Numbered from the stretch's first letter, positions 1 to 8,129 are shown. The stretch is 34,689 nt of DNA from Paracoccaceae bacterium (GCA_028749255.1 JAQTYE010000011.1:1-34689), one strand, 5' to 3'. The notes: a model not told the origin generated them from the letters alone. Translations and numbers: made by a program.

Positions 1-49
1 GGGCGTCGCACATGAAGCCGGGCAGGAATAACAGGGGCTCGGACATCAT
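1..49 (-). CDS. alpha/beta hydrolase, N-terminus only (runs off left edge)
   Basis: Only the first 16 codons are present. The minus strand reads MMSEPLLFLPGFMCDA, which is the usual opening of alpha/beta-fold hydrolases (hydrophobic strand followed by the LPG oxyanion-hole segment). ATG codons at 49 and 46 are both possible starts; a GAGGA-like ribosome site lies just upstream. The catalytic serine, acid and histidine would lie outside the window, so substrate and activity cannot be judged. The gene follows another hydrolase on the same strand after an 82-base gap and could be co-transcribed with it. Confidence 0.6.
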   Translation of the reverse strand, partial: MMSEPLLFLPGFMCDA

Positions 50-131
50 CGCTCATCCTCTGGCGGCGCTCGGGCGCTCTTGGCCCCACTGTGGCGCAAG
101 CCCGCCCGGGCCGCAAACCCGAAGTTGCGGC

Positions 132-878
132 TCAGCCGATCCTTGCCAGAACCTCGGTCACGGCGGTTTCAATCAGCGCCAGTTCGTCGGGCTCGGAAAA
201 CCGGTGATCGGCGCCCTTGACCAGGGTCAGACGCATATCGGGGCCGGTGGCATGATCCAGCAGCCGCAGCGCGGTCTCGACCGGCACTGCGGTATCCGCT
301 GTGCCCTGCAAGAACCGAACCGGGAACGGCAGGTCCAGCGGGCTGCGCAACACCAGCCGGTTGCGGCCCTCGTTGATCAGACGCCGGGTGATCCGGTAGG
401 GGTCGCCATAGTCGGACGGCACGTCGATATGGCCCGCCTGCTCCATCTCGCGGCGCTGATCCCTGTCGAAACTGGCCCAATAGCCGTCTTCGGTGAAATC
501 GGGCGCGGCGGCGATGGTCACCAGCCCCGCCACGCGGTCGGGATGCGCGCGGCACAGCAACAGCGCGATCCAGCCCCCCATGCTTGACCCCACCAGAACC
601 TGCGGCCCCGCGGTCAGCGCCAGGATCGCATCGCGTGCATCTTCGAACCAATCGCCGATCGCGCCCTCTTCGAACACGCCGCCCGAGGCGCCATGGCCGG
701 AATAATCGAGCCGCAGAAAGGCGCGCCCCTGCGCGCGCGCCCACGCCTCCAGTGCGACCGCCTTGGTGCCCTCCATATCCGATTTGAACCCATGCAAGAA
801 CACGATCCCCGGCCCTGTGCCCGGGGTCTGGACATAGGCGATGCGGCGGCCTTCGGGGGTGGTGATGAAATCGGTCAT
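132..878 (-). CDS. alpha/beta hydrolase, ABHD10-like
   Basis: A 248-residue serine hydrolase. The nucleophile elbow reads GSSMGG, the acid is probably the Asp of GTADTAVP, and the histidine is in GADHRFS near the C-terminus; the oxyanion segment is FLHGFKSDMEGTK. The combination of FLHGF, DYSGHGAS and VGSSMGGW resembles the ABHD10 branch (mitochondrial thioesterase/esterase of animals), which has close relatives in alphaproteobacteria, so an esterase or acyl-thioesterase role is likely but the substrate is unknown. I chose ATG 878 because GGAGGA sits eight bases upstream; the reading frame is open further upstream (to 938) but that extension has no ribosome site and lacks family similarity. 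No signal peptide: cytoplasmic. Confidence 0.85.
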   Translation of the reverse strand: MTDFITTPEGRRIAYVQTPGTGPGIVFLHGFKSDMEGTKAVALEAWARAQGRAFLRLDYSGHGASGGVFEEGAIGDWFEDARDAILALTAGPQVLVGSSMGGWIALLLCRAHPDRVAGLVTIAAAPDFTEDGYWASFDRDQRREMEQAGHIDVPSDYGDPYRITRRLINEGRNRLVLRSPLDLPFPVRFLQGTADTAVPVETALRLLDHATGPDMRLTLVKGADHRFSEPDELALIETAVTEVLARIG

Positions 879-992
879 GCGCAGATCCTCCGTTTGCGCC
901 ACCCTAACCGTCTGCGCGCCGGGCCTCAACCGCGGCAAGGGGGCCCTACCCCGCCCATCACGGTGCGCACGCTTTGACGCACGCGCCCCCCG

Positions 993-1021
993 TTGACTTG
1001 GCCACGTCGCCGCGCCATACC
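993..1021 (+). promoter_or_regulatory. candidate sigma-70 promoter for thrS
   Basis: TTGACT (993-998), a 17-base spacer and CATACC (1016-1021) lie about 60 bases before the thrS start. The -35 box matches the consensus at five of six positions and the -10 box at three of six. No T-box or other tRNA-sensing leader fold is evident in the short leader that would result. This is a pattern match only. Confidence 0.4.
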
Positions 1022-1082
1022 GCTGGCATCATAACCCGCAACCGGGCGTTCCGTGGGCGCCAAACTGACGAGGAGGACGGAC

Positions 1083-3029
1083 ATGTCCCAAATCACCCTC
1101 ACCTTCCCCGATGGCAATCAGCGCAGCTTTGAGGCCGGCGTGACCGCAGCCCAGGTGGCCGAAGGCATTTCCAAATCGCTGGCCAAGGCCGCGATTTCGG
1201 CGCAGATCGACGGCAAGCACTGGGATCTGCAATGGCCGATCACGCAGGACGCGAAGATCTCGCTCAACACGCTGAAAGATGACGGCCCCGCGCTGGAACT
1301 GATCCGCCACGACCTGGCGCATATCATGGCGCGCGCGGTGCAGGAAATCTGGCCCGATGTGAAGGTCACCATCGGCCCGGTGCGTGACTACGGCTGGTTT
1401 TACGATTTCGACCGCGCCGAACCCTTCACCCCCGAGGATCTGGGCCAGATCGAAGCGAAGATGAAGCAGATCATCAACGCCCGCGAGCCGGTGAAAACCG
1501 AAGTCTGGGACCGCGTCCGCGCCGTCGAATATTACATGGCACGCAACGAGCCCTACAAGATCGAGCTGATCGAGCGCATCCCCGGCACGGAAGACCTGCG
1601 GATGTATTGGCATGGCGACTGGCAGGATCTGTGCCGGGGCCCGCATCTGCAACACACAGGCCAGGTGCCCGCCGACGCGTTCAAGCTGACCCATGTCGCC
1701 GGCGCCTATTGGCTGGGTGACAGCACGCGGCCGATGTTGCAGCGAATCTATGGCGTGGCCTTCAAGAACCGCGATGATCTGAAAGCACATATGACCATGC
1801 TGGAAGAGGCCGCGAAACGCGACCACCGCAAGCTTGGCCGCGAAATGGACCTGTTCCACATGCAAGAAGAGGCCCCCGGCCAGGTCTTCTGGCACCCGAA
1901 CGGCTGGACCATTTACACCCTGCTGCAGGATTACATGCGCCGCCGTCAGCGCACCGACGGCTATGTCGAGGTCAACACCCCGCAGGTCGTGAACCGCAAG
2001 CTGTGGGAGGCCTCTGGCCACTGGGACAGCTATCAGGAAAACATGTTCATCGTCGAAGTGGACGAGGATCACGCGCGCGAAAAAACCCTGAACGCGCTGA
2101 AACCGATGAACTGCCCCTGCCACGTGCAAATCTTCAACGTCGGGCTGAAATCATACCGCGACCTGCCGCTGCGCATCGCCGAATTTGGCGCCTGCAACCG
2201 CTACGAACCCTCGGGCGCGCTGCATGGCATCATGCGGGTGCGCGGCTTTACGCAAGATGACGCGCATATCTTCTGCACCGACGATCAGATCGAAAGCGAA
2301 ACCAAGAAGTTCATCACCTTCCTGTCCTCGATCTATGCCGATCTCGGCTTTACCGATTGGCGGATCAAGCTGTCCACGCGCCCCGATAAACGCATCGGCA
2401 CCGAGGAAAGCTGGGATCAGGCAGAGGCGGCGCTCGGCAATGCCTGCAACCACGCGGGCTATGACTATGAATTGCAGCCGGGCGAAGGCGCGTTCTACGG
2501 GCCGAAGCTGGAATTCGTTCTGACCGACGCGATCGGGCGCGACTGGCAATGTGGCACGCTGCAGGTGGACCCGAACCTGCCCGAGCGGCTGGACGCCAGC
2601 TATATCGGCCAGGACGGCGCCAAGCACCGCCCCGTGATGCTGCACCGTGCCGTGCTGGGCAGTTTCGAGCGGTTCATCGGCATTCTGATCGAAAGCCATG
2701 CGGGCAAGCTGCCGCTGTGGCTGGCGCCGCGGCAGGTGGTCGTCGCCTCGATCGTGTCGGACGCCGATGATTACGTCGAAGAGGTGACCGCCGCGCTGAT
2801 CATGGCAGGGATCCGGGCCGAGGCCGATACGCGCAACGAAAAGATCAACTACAAGGTGCGCGAACACAGCCTGGGCAAGGTGCCCTATATCTTTGCCATC
2901 GGTATGAAAGAGGTCGAGGATCGCACCGTTTCCGTCCGTCGGCTGGGGGAAAACCGCACCGAGACGATCACGCTCGACGCGATTATGGCTGAACTGAAGG
3001 CCGAAGGCACACCGCCCGATCTACGCTGA
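1083..3029 (+). CDS. thrS: threonyl-tRNA synthetase
   Basis: A 648-residue class II synthetase that charges tRNA-Thr in the cytoplasm. Domains in order: N-terminal TGS domain (about residues 1-62), the SAD editing domain (about 70-240), the catalytic core and the anticodon-binding domain (last ~100 residues). The three zinc ligands are visible: Cys344 in MNCPCHV, His395 in DDAHIFC and His521 in [13 protein letters not shown]. Their spacing (51 and 126 residues) is the same as in the E. coli enzyme. The start at ATG 1083 is favoured over an in-frame start at 1053 because GAGGAGG lies directly before it and [11 protein letters not shown] is the normal N-terminus. A terminator follows 50 bases after the stop, so the gene is probably monocistronic. 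Confidence 0.98.
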   Translation: MSQITLTFPDGNQRSFEAGVTAAQVAEGISKSLAKAAISAQIDGKHWDLQWPITQDAKISLNTLKDDGPALELIRHDLAHIMARAVQEIWPDVKVTIGPVRDYGWFYDFDRAEPFTPEDLGQIEAKMKQIINAREPVKTEVWDRVRAVEYYMARNEPYKIELIERIPGTEDLRMYWHGDWQDLCRGPHLQHTGQVPADAFKLTHVAGAYWLGDSTRPMLQRIYGVAFKNRDDLKAHMTMLEEAAKRDHRKLGREMDLFHMQEEAPGQVFWHPNGWTIYTLLQDYMRRRQRTDGYVEVNTPQVVNRKLWEASGHWDSYQENMFIVEVDEDHAREKTLNALKPMNCPCHVQIFNVGLKSYRDLPLRIAEFGACNRYEPSGALHGIMRVRGFTQDDAHIFCTDDQIESETKKFITFLSSIYADLGFTDWRIKLSTRPDKRIGTEESWDQAEAALGNACNHAGYDYELQPGEGAFYGPKLEFVLTDAIGRDWQCGTLQVDPNLPERLDASYIGQDGAKHRPVMLHRAVLGSFERFIGILIESHAGKLPLWLAPRQVVVASIVSDADDYVEEVTAALIMAGIRAEADTRNEKINYKVREHSLGKVPYIFAIGMKEVEDRTVSVRRLGENRTETITLDAIMAELKAEGTPPDLR

Positions 3030-3081
3030 TCTGCCCTCCCTGCGGGGCGGATGCAGCAAATTTCAGCACCGCAAAACAACG

Positions 3082-3115
3082 AAAAGCGGAGGCTTCCCCC
3101 TCCGCTTTTTGTGTT
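3082..3115 (+). terminator. intrinsic terminator of thrS
   Basis: An 11-base perfect stem, AAAAGCGGAGG (3082-3092) with CCTCCGCTTTT (3099-3109), closes a six-base loop and runs into a T-rich stretch (CTTTTTGTGTTTTC). It is a textbook Rho-independent terminator, and the A-run on the left arm would let it work weakly in the other direction too. Confidence 0.9.
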
Positions 3116-3200
3116 TTCTTTTGTCATTGATTTTTTGCACGGTTCGGGCATCATTTTTAGGTGCGTGACTGCAGACTTTCCTACCGCTCCCTTACACGGG

Positions 3201-3230
3201 GCAGCCGGAAGACCCGAAAGACCTGGCTGC
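3201..3230 (+). promoter_or_regulatory. hairpin in the leader of the cold-shock gene
   Basis: GCAGCC (3201-3206) pairs with GGCTGC (3225-3230) around an 18-base loop that contains the repeated words AAGACC and AAGACC. It lies about 50 bases before the cold-shock start, in a stretch where a transcript starting near 3160-3170 would have a leader of over 100 bases. Long structured leaders are common for cold-shock mRNAs and control their temperature-dependent translation, but this particular fold is only an inference. Confidence 0.3.
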
Positions 3231-3277
3231 ACGGCCCGAGGCAATGGCGCCCGGGAGATTTGAGAAGGAGAGACGGT

Positions 3278-3484
3278 ATGGCCACTGGCACCGTGAAATG
3301 GTTCAACACCACCAAAGGCTTCGGCTTCATTGCCCCCGATGATGGCGGCAAAGATGTGTTCGTGCACATCTCTGCGGTCGAACGTGCGGGCCTTAAAGGC
3401 TTGAACGACAACCAGAAAATCGCCTACGAACTGCAGTCGGGCCGCGATGGCCGTGCCTCGGCCTCGGATCTGAAACTGCTCTGA
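3278..3484 (+). CDS. cold-shock domain protein (CspA family)
   Basis: A 68-residue single cold-shock domain. Both nucleic-acid binding motifs are intact: RNP1 KGFGFI and RNP2 VFVHI, with the typical opening GTVKWFNTTKGFGFI. Such proteins bind single-stranded RNA/DNA and act as RNA chaperones in the cytoplasm. ATG 3278 is preceded by AAGGAG at the right distance; longer in-frame readings start inside the leader and look non-coding. The gene stands alone between two terminators. Whether it is cold-induced or constitutive cannot be told from the protein. Confidence 0.95.
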   Translation: MATGTVKWFNTTKGFGFIAPDDGGKDVFVHISAVERAGLKGLNDNQKIAYELQSGRDGRASASDLKLL

Positions 3485-3516
3485 TCCAGCAGGATTTCGG
3501 GGCCCTGCCCCCGCTG

Positions 3517-3547
3517 CGGCCCGCCCTTGCGCGGGCCGTTTGCGTTT
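3517..3547 (+). terminator. intrinsic terminator of the cold-shock gene
   Basis: CGGCCCGC (3517-3524) pairs with GCGGGCCG (3531-3538) around a six-base loop and is followed by TTTGCGTTT. Position, 32 bases after the stop, fits. Confidence 0.75.
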
Positions 3548-3563
3548 CAGGGGCGCGGCGGGA

Positions 3564-3836
3564 TCACTCGCGCAGATCACCCTCGCGCAGGCCCAGAACC
3601 CAGGCAATAGCGCGAATCTGTTCCGGGGTGGCCTCCAGCGCACGGGATTCGAGTTGCAGCAGCGTTTCGACCTCGATCCCGGCCTCTTGCGCCAGCTCGC
3701 GTTGCGACATGTTGGCGGCGTGGCGCCACGCGGTCACCGGGCTGGCCCCCGCCGACACCAAGGCCAGCTGCGTCCAGTAATCCGGGCGCCGCGCGGGTTC
3801 TGAAAACCCTTGGGGTTGGGGGCGAAGATAGGTCAT
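3564..3836 (-). CDS. small helix-turn-helix protein (XRE-like)
   Basis: A 90-residue protein. Residues about 48-88 read MSQRELAQEAGIEVETLLQLESRALEATPEQIRAIAWVLG in two overlapping pieces of an XRE/Cro-type helix-turn-helix: the turn is LAQEAGIEVETL. The first 45 residues (YLRPQPQGFSEPARRPDYW...) are of no recognised type. It could be a DNA-binding regulator, but several residues usually contacting DNA are not conserved and the function is unknown. ATG 3836 is my choice; a GTG at 3881 would add 15 residues. Neither has a strong ribosome site. The upstream 130 bases contain several inverted repeats. Confidence 0.65.
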   Translation of the reverse strand: MTYLRPQPQGFSEPARRPDYWTQLALVSAGASPVTAWRHAANMSQRELAQEAGIEVETLLQLESRALEATPEQIRAIAWVLGLREGDLRE

Positions 3837-3896
3837 GGGGGCAGCCTGCAATTCTTGCGTCTGGCATTCTATACGCAGCACATACGCATTCCCGCC

Positions 3897-3945
3897 GTGA
3901 ATTTCAGTGGGAATTCACAAAGAGTTCAACTCAACAATTGTTCAA
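3897..3945. promoter_or_regulatory. inverted and direct repeats upstream of the HTH gene
   Basis: Three elements are packed into 49 AT-rich bases. GTGAATT (3897-3903) and AATTCAC (3912-3918) form a perfect inverted repeat; AACAATTGTT (3934-3943) is a perfect palindrome; GTTCAA occurs twice (3924-3929 and 3940-3945). They lie between the ArsC-like stop and the HTH start, in a spot suited to an operator, possibly autoregulatory. No protein can be assigned. Confidence 0.35.
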
Positions 3946-3965
3946 AAGCGCGGGATTGCGGGGGT

Positions 3966-4286
3966 CTACAGCTGCGCCGCCTGTGCCGCCTTGTCCCAAC
4001 CAATCGTCAGCTGCGCGCCACGGATCACCGGGCGTTTCATCAGCGTCGGGTGCGCGGCCAGCAGATCGGCCACGGGGGCCGCCCGTTCGGCCTCGGTAAG
4101 ACCGCGCCAGGTGGTCGAGGCGCGGTTGATCAACTTGTCGCCAAAGGCCGCCTGAAACTCGGCAATTTCCGCCGCGCTCAGCGGCTCGGCCCGCACATCT
4201 CGCAACACCGGCGCATGGCCCGCCGCCTGCAAGGCGCGCAGTGCCTTTTTCACCGTGTCACAGGTCTTGATACCATAGACGATCAT
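3966..4286 (-). CDS. ArsC/Spx-family thioredoxin-fold protein (YffB-like)
   Basis: A 106-residue protein with the ArsC-family thioredoxin fold. It opens MIVYGIKTCDTVKKA, with a single N-terminal cysteine (Cys9) in the TCDT position and a cis-proline segment LMKRPVI. This pattern belongs to the YffB branch of the family. Plasmid-type arsenate reductases need extra arginines and an ars operon, neither of which is seen, so an arsenate-reducing role is doubtful; a glutathione-linked redox function is often supposed. AGGAGG lies right before ATG 4286. The gene starts ten bases after the lolD stop and so is probably the last gene of the lolC-lolD transcript. Confidence 0.85.
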   Translation of the reverse strand: MIVYGIKTCDTVKKALRALQAAGHAPVLRDVRAEPLSAAEIAEFQAAFGDKLINRASTTWRGLTEAERAAPVADLLAAHPTLMKRPVIRGAQLTIGWDKAAQAAQL

Positions 4287-4296
4287 CTTCGCCTCC

Positions 4297-4980
4297 TCAG
4301 CGCATTTCGGTTAACCGGCCTGCATCAAGTCGCAGCACACGATCCATTTTCGCGGCCAGGTCAAGGTTGTGCGTCGCGATCAGCGCCGACATGCCGGTGT
4401 CGCGCACCAGATCCATCAGCACGCCAAAGACCTGATCCGAGGTCGCAGGATCAAGGTTCCCGGTGGGTTCGTCCGCCAACAAGAGTTTCGGCGCATTGGC
4501 CAACGCCCGGCAAAAAGCCACGCGCTGCTGCTCGCCGCCCGACAGCGCCGAAGGGCGATGATCCATACGCTCGGACAGCCCGACCTTTGCCAGCAGTTCC
4601 TGCGCCCGGGCACGCGCAGCTGCGCGCGCCACACCATTGGCCAGCTGCGGCAGCACGATGTTTTCCTCGGCGGTGAATTCCGGCAGCAGGTGGTGGAACT
4701 GATAGACAAACCCCAGATCGGCGCGCCGCGCCTCGGTCCGACGCCGATCCGAGGCCCCCGATAAATCCTGCCCATTCAGTACCACGCGCCCTGAATCCGG
4801 CGTATCGAGTAGCCCGGCAATGTGCAAAAGCGTCGATTTTCCGGCCCCTGAAGGCGCGACCAGGGCCGCGACCTGCCCGCGCGGGATTGCCAAATTCACA
4901 CCGCGCAGCACCGAAATCTCGCCCGGCTTGCCGCGGTTATAGCACTTTTCCAACATTTCCAGCGTCAGCACATCATTCAT
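4297..4980 (-). CDS. lolD: lipoprotein-releasing ABC transporter ATPase LolD
   Basis: A 227-residue ATPase that powers extraction of lipoproteins from the inner membrane and their handover to the carrier LolA. Visible motifs: Walker A as APSGAGKST (42-50, with Ala in the usual first Gly position), the Q-loop in [10 protein letters not shown], the ABC signature LSGGEQQR (146-153), Walker B LLLADEP and the switch histidine in IATHN (His204). The MacB/LolD subfamily is indicated by the [12 protein letters not shown] segment. The start at 4980 lies inside the end of lolC (stop at 4973), so the two genes overlap by eight bases and are likely translationally coupled. Confidence 0.95.
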   Translation of the reverse strand: MNDVLTLEMLEKCYNRGKPGEISVLRGVNLAIPRGQVAALVAPSGAGKSTLLHIAGLLDTPDSGRVVLNGQDLSGASDRRRTEARRADLGFVYQFHHLLPEFTAEENIVLPQLANGVARAAARARAQELLAKVGLSERMDHRPSALSGGEQQRVAFCRALANAPKLLLADEPTGNLDPATSDQVFGVLMDLVRDTGMSALIATHNLDLAAKMDRVLRLDAGRLTEMR

Positions 4981-6265
4981 AACGCAGCGCCTCCACCGGG
5001 TTCAGGCGCGCCGCGCGGCGGGCCGGGAAAATCGTCACGATCAAGGCCAGCCCAAGCGATAGCCCGACCGCCTTGAGCACATCATACATCTGCAGCTTCG
5101 CGGGCAGCGCATAGATGCCCCGGATCGACGGGTCCCAGACACCGCCACCATTGAGCCAGTTCACGAAGCTCATCACCTGGTCGATATAGACCGCAAACAG
5201 GCACCCCAAAGCCACGCCCAAGGCGGTGCCGATCACACCGGTGAAGGCCCCGCACAGGAAGAAAACGCGCAGCACCGACCCTTCGGTCAGACCCATCGTG
5301 CGCAAGATGCCGATGTCGCGGCCCTTGTTTTTCACCAGCATGATCAGCCCCGAGGTGATGTTCATCGCCGCGATCAACACCAGCACCGACAGGATCACGA
5401 ACATCACGTTATCCTCGATGTCGAGCGCCCGCAGGAAGCTGCCCGACGCGTCACGCCAGCTCCACAGCATGGTGCCCGCACCACCGGCCGCCATCAGCGC
5501 AGGGGTCCAGTCATCAACCTTTTCCGGGTCAGTCACATCGACCTCGATCTCGTCGGCGCCCCCCTCGCGGTTGAAATAGCTTTGGGCCTCGGCGAAGGGC
5601 ATATAGATCCGCGTGCGGTCGATATCCCAGCGCCCGGCGGTGAAGATATAGGTGACGGTATAGACGCTGACCCTAGGGCTGGTGCCGAAGGCGGTTTTCG
5701 CGCCATTCGGCGAGATCAGCTTGACCTTATCGCCCAGGCCCAGGCCCAGCTCGCGCGCAAGGCCCGACCCCATCGCGATGCCGGTTTCGAACTGGCCCAG
5801 ATCGCCCTGCGAAGTGGCCGGATTGGCCACCCGCGGGATCGTCGCCAGATCCTGCGCGGCGATGCCATAAACCTCGGCCACGTTGGAACGTTCGCCAAAG
5901 GTTGTCATCACCTGACCCCGGATCAGCGGCGCGGCCCGGGTCACCCCCGCAACGGCCCGCACGCGTTCGGCACGGGCATCATAGTCGCGCATCAAACTGG
6001 AATAGACGCCCGAGCCTTCGACCACCTCCATCGGGGCGGAATAAAGCGTGACATGGGCGTTCGACCCCAGAATCGTATCAACAAATTCGGCGCGAAAGCC
6101 CGCGCGCACCGCCAGGGTGATGATCAGGGCGGCCACGCCCAGCATGATGCCGATCAGGCTGATCCAGGTCATCACGCTGACGCCGCCTTCGGTGCGGCGG
6201 GCGCGCAGATAACGCCAGGCGATCAGGAATTCGAACGGGGAAAACGGGGCTGTGCGACGGATCAT
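4973..6265 (-). CDS. lolC: lipoprotein-releasing ABC transporter permease (LolC/LolE, LolF type)
   Basis: A 430-residue inner-membrane protein. After a short cytoplasmic tail, FEFLIAWRYLRARR leads into the first membrane helix (about residues 25-50, MTWISLIGIMLGVAAL); a large periplasmic MacB-like domain follows, and the C-terminal FtsX-type domain carries three more helices (about 285-420). The end [17 protein letters not shown] is the classical LolC/E C-terminus. Alphaproteobacteria commonly have one such permease instead of separate LolC and LolE, working as a homodimer with LolD. ATG 6265 is chosen since the protein then starts at the usual place; a GTG at 6334 is open but has no family support and the ribosome site is weak either way. 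Confidence 0.93.
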   Translation of the reverse strand: MIRRTAPFSPFEFLIAWRYLRARRTEGGVSVMTWISLIGIMLGVAALIITLAVRAGFRAEFVDTILGSNAHVTLYSAPMEVVEGSGVYSSLMRDYDARAERVRAVAGVTRAAPLIRGQVMTTFGERSNVAEVYGIAAQDLATIPRVANPATSQGDLGQFETGIAMGSGLARELGLGLGDKVKLISPNGAKTAFGTSPRVSVYTVTYIFTAGRWDIDRTRIYMPFAEAQSYFNREGGADEIEVDVTDPEKVDDWTPALMAAGGAGTMLWSWRDASGSFLRALDIEDNVMFVILSVLVLIAAMNITSGLIMLVKNKGRDIGILRTMGLTEGSVLRVFFLCGAFTGVIGTALGVALGCLFAVYIDQVMSFVNWLNGGGVWDPSIRGIYALPAKLQMYDVLKAVGLSLGLALIVTIFPARRAARLNPVEALRYE

Positions 6266-6345
6266 AAACTCTATCCCAAGGGCTGCGGCACGCTGGCCCG
6301 GGCAGGGCCAAAGGTCAAGCCCAAGCCGCTTCACGGATGCGTTGT

Positions 6346-6384
6346 GGGGCGCCGCCCCCGGGGGATATTTCAGCCAAGGTGAGG
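6346..6384. repeat. Rhodobacteraceae-type intergenic element, copy 1
   Basis: A small hairpin GGGGC-GCC-GCCCC (6346-6358) is followed by CGGGGGATATTTCAGCC and AAGGTGAGG. It matches, with gaps, the element on the minus strand at 18757-18804 (CCCCCGG, then TATTTTGAGCAAGATGAAAG). Such words recur between genes across this family as I recall. Here it lies between the peroxidase stop and the lolC start. Confidence 0.4.
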
Positions 6385-6388
6385 AGGC

Positions 6389-7543
6389 CTAGTCGGCGGA
6401 CAGCAGCGGTTCATAACGCTTGTCGGTCAGGGTTTTCAGAAAGGCCACGATGGCGTCGATGCGTTGATCATCCAGCGCGGGCCCAGTTTCCAGTTCGGTC
6501 AGCGCGATATTCGCGGCCACCTCGGGCGGGTCAAACGGCGCGCCGGTTTCGGGGTTGATCTGCCGTTCGGGCAGCTTGGAGTTGTATTTGTTATAGAACA
6601 GGATGACCGTGCGCAGATCGGCAAACACGCCATTATGCATGTAAGGCCCCGTCACCGCGACATTTCTGAGCGTGGGAACCTTGAACTTCCCGGCCTGCGC
6701 GGGATCGGAAATGTTCGGGTTGTCCAACAGGCCGCGGTCAACATGCCCCGGTGCGACGCCATTCACCGCGCGGGCACGGAGGTTCGCGGGCACGCCGATG
6801 TTATGGTATTCATAGTTCGAAAAAGTCTCTTTTTCTGCGCCGGGATCGCGGTTCAACTGGTGGCAAATGTTGCAATTTGTAAACTGGTTCGAGAAGAACA
6901 GCAGGCGCCCCAACTCTTCCTCGTCGCTCAGTTTCTCTTCCCCTCGCAGAAAGCGGTCATATTTGCTGTCGAAGGGTGCGAAGGTATCTGTGGCCTCGAA
7001 TGCCGCAATCGCCTCAGCCATCGCCGTGAATGCTGCGTGCGGGTCGCTTGCCGTGTCAGGCCCCTTCAGCGCGGTCATCGTTGCCAGATAGCGCGGGTTG
7101 TCCCAAAGCCGCGCGGCCACTGCGGCCTCGTCTGTCATGCCCATTTCGATCGGGTTCAGCGGCGGGCCCTTGGCCTGATCGGCCAAGGTCGCGGCGCGCC
7201 CGTCGTGAAACTGCCCACCCTTCCATTTGCCCATGTCGGTGCGATGAAACGCGGGCGAAAACCGTGCATAGGCGGCGGTGGGGGCGTTACGGTCACCAAG
7301 GCTCGCGCCATCGTCACCTATGGACACGGCGCGTCCGGCGGCAGTGTCGCGCGGGTCGGTAAAGGCCAGCTCCGGGGAATGGCAGCTGGCGCAGCTTTCG
7401 GTGCGATTGGCCGACAGATCGGTGTCAAAGAACAGGGCCTCGCCCCAATGTTCCAGGCTGTCATAGGCGGGCGCCGGGGTTTGGGCAGTGGCCGCCGCGG
7501 TCAGGACCAAAGCCGTCGCAGTCACGATCAAGATCGGTTTCAT
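6389..7543 (-). CDS. exported di-heme cytochrome c peroxidase family protein (CcpA/MauG type)
   Basis: A 384-residue periplasmic protein with an N-terminal signal peptide (MKPILIVTATALVLTAAATAQ, cut after about residue 21 but listed here only as the leader). Two c-type heme sites are present, CASCH (51-55) and CNICH (224-228), the hallmark of bacterial di-heme peroxidases. These reduce hydrogen peroxide with electrons from small cytochromes, or in the MauG branch oxidise protein residues. The segments NYEYHNIGVP and VPTLRNVAVTGPYMHNG are those of the family's second domain. No mau genes are nearby, so peroxide detoxification is the simpler guess. ATG 7543 has GGGGAG upstream; a GTG directly before it is an alternative. 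A palindrome sits in the promoter region. Confidence 0.9.
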   Translation of the reverse strand: MKPILIVTATALVLTAAATAQTPAPAYDSLEHWGEALFFDTDLSANRTESCASCHSPELAFTDPRDTAAGRAVSIGDDGASLGDRNAPTAAYARFSPAFHRTDMGKWKGGQFHDGRAATLADQAKGPPLNPIEMGMTDEAAVAARLWDNPRYLATMTALKGPDTASDPHAAFTAMAEAIAAFEATDTFAPFDSKYDRFLRGEEKLSDEEELGRLLFFSNQFTNCNICHQLNRDPGAEKETFSNYEYHNIGVPANLRARAVNGVAPGHVDRGLLDNPNISDPAQAGKFKVPTLRNVAVTGPYMHNGVFADLRTVILFYNKYNSKLPERQINPETGAPFDPPEVAANIALTELETGPALDDQRIDAIVAFLKTLTDKRYEPLLSAD

Positions 7544-7601
7544 CACACTCTCCCCGGTCGGCGCACAATCATGCCAACGGCGCCTGGCGCCTTGAGGGAG
7601 G

Positions 7602-7630
7602 TCAATACCCGAGTGTTTTACTCAAGTCCA
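7602..7630 (-). promoter_or_regulatory. candidate promoter with internal operator for the di-heme peroxidase
   Basis: On the minus strand TGGACT (7630-7625), a 17-base spacer and TATTGA (7607-7602) form a possible promoter about 60 bases before the peroxidase start. The spacer contains GAGT-N5-ACTC (7611-7623), an inverted repeat, followed by GGGTATT. A palindrome between -35 and -10 is a classic repressor position. The motif looks like sites of Rrf2-family (IscR/NsrR/RirA-like) regulators, but I cannot assign it. Confidence 0.35.
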
Positions 7631-7640
7631 GAGCAATACA

Positions 7641-8129
7641 TCACGCCGCACGGCGTCGGAATGGACGCAAAAACATCCCCAGCAGCAGCGAGGACAGCAC
7701 CCAGGCCCCGGCAAAGCCGATGCCTGCCGCGATAAAGCCGGTGGGGGTGACGGGCACAGCGGGACGGAAATCGGCCCAGGTCGCATCCAGCGTTTCACGG
7801 TCGCGAAACCGGTGCGGCAGGGCCAGACGTTCCAGCGGGCCGGTCGCGCGCAGCAGCGTATAATCGGCCTGCACGCGGTCCGCCCGGGCGATCAGGGCGC
7901 GCATATCGCCCTGATGCGTTTGCAAGAAGGTCGAGCCTGACAGCTCGGCCAGCGCCTGATCACGGCTGACGCCAGCCTTGGCCGCCGAAGCGTCGAATTC
8001 CGCGACAACCCGGCCCAGCGCCTCGGCTTGACCGCCCAGACGTTGCAGGTATTGCTGCGAAAATTCGGGCCCTTGCGAGAGCGTCACCGCCCCCGCCAGA
8101 CCGCCCAGAAAGGCCAGCGTGCTGCGCAT
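7641..8129 (-). CDS. DUF2937 family membrane protein
   Basis: A 162-residue protein of the DUF2937 family, recognised by the opening FLGGLAGAVTLSQGPEFSQQYLQRLGGQ. The first ~20 residues form one hydrophobic segment and residues about 128-150 a second (GFIAAGIGFAGAWVLSSLLL), ending in a basic tail; the middle is helical and polar, probably periplasmic or coiled. Function unknown. Its ATG overlaps the proS stop by one base (TGATG), so translation is likely coupled to ProRS, an arrangement I recall as common in this family. The association with proS is probably genomic habit rather than a role in charging. Confidence 0.85.
   Translation of the reverse strand: MRSTLAFLGGLAGAVTLSQGPEFSQQYLQRLGGQAEALGRVVAEFDASAAKAGVSRDQALAELSGSTFLQTHQGDMRALIARADRVQADYTLLRATGPLERLALPHRFRDRETLDATWADFRPAVPVTPTGFIAAGIGFAGAWVLSSLLLGMFLRPFRRRAA

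Noticed and set aside
879..1082. T-box or other riboswitch before thrS
   Set aside because: No T-box sequence or antiterminator stem is visible; the leader after the likely promoter is only about 60 bases.
1029..2129. 366-codon open frame antisense to thrS
   Set aside because: It has no ribosome site or domain and mirrors the codon bias of thrS; antisense open frames are expected in GC-rich DNA.
3966..4286. Arsenate reductase
   Set aside because: The protein is in the ArsC fold family but of the YffB type, with no ars genes nearby; I kept only the family name.
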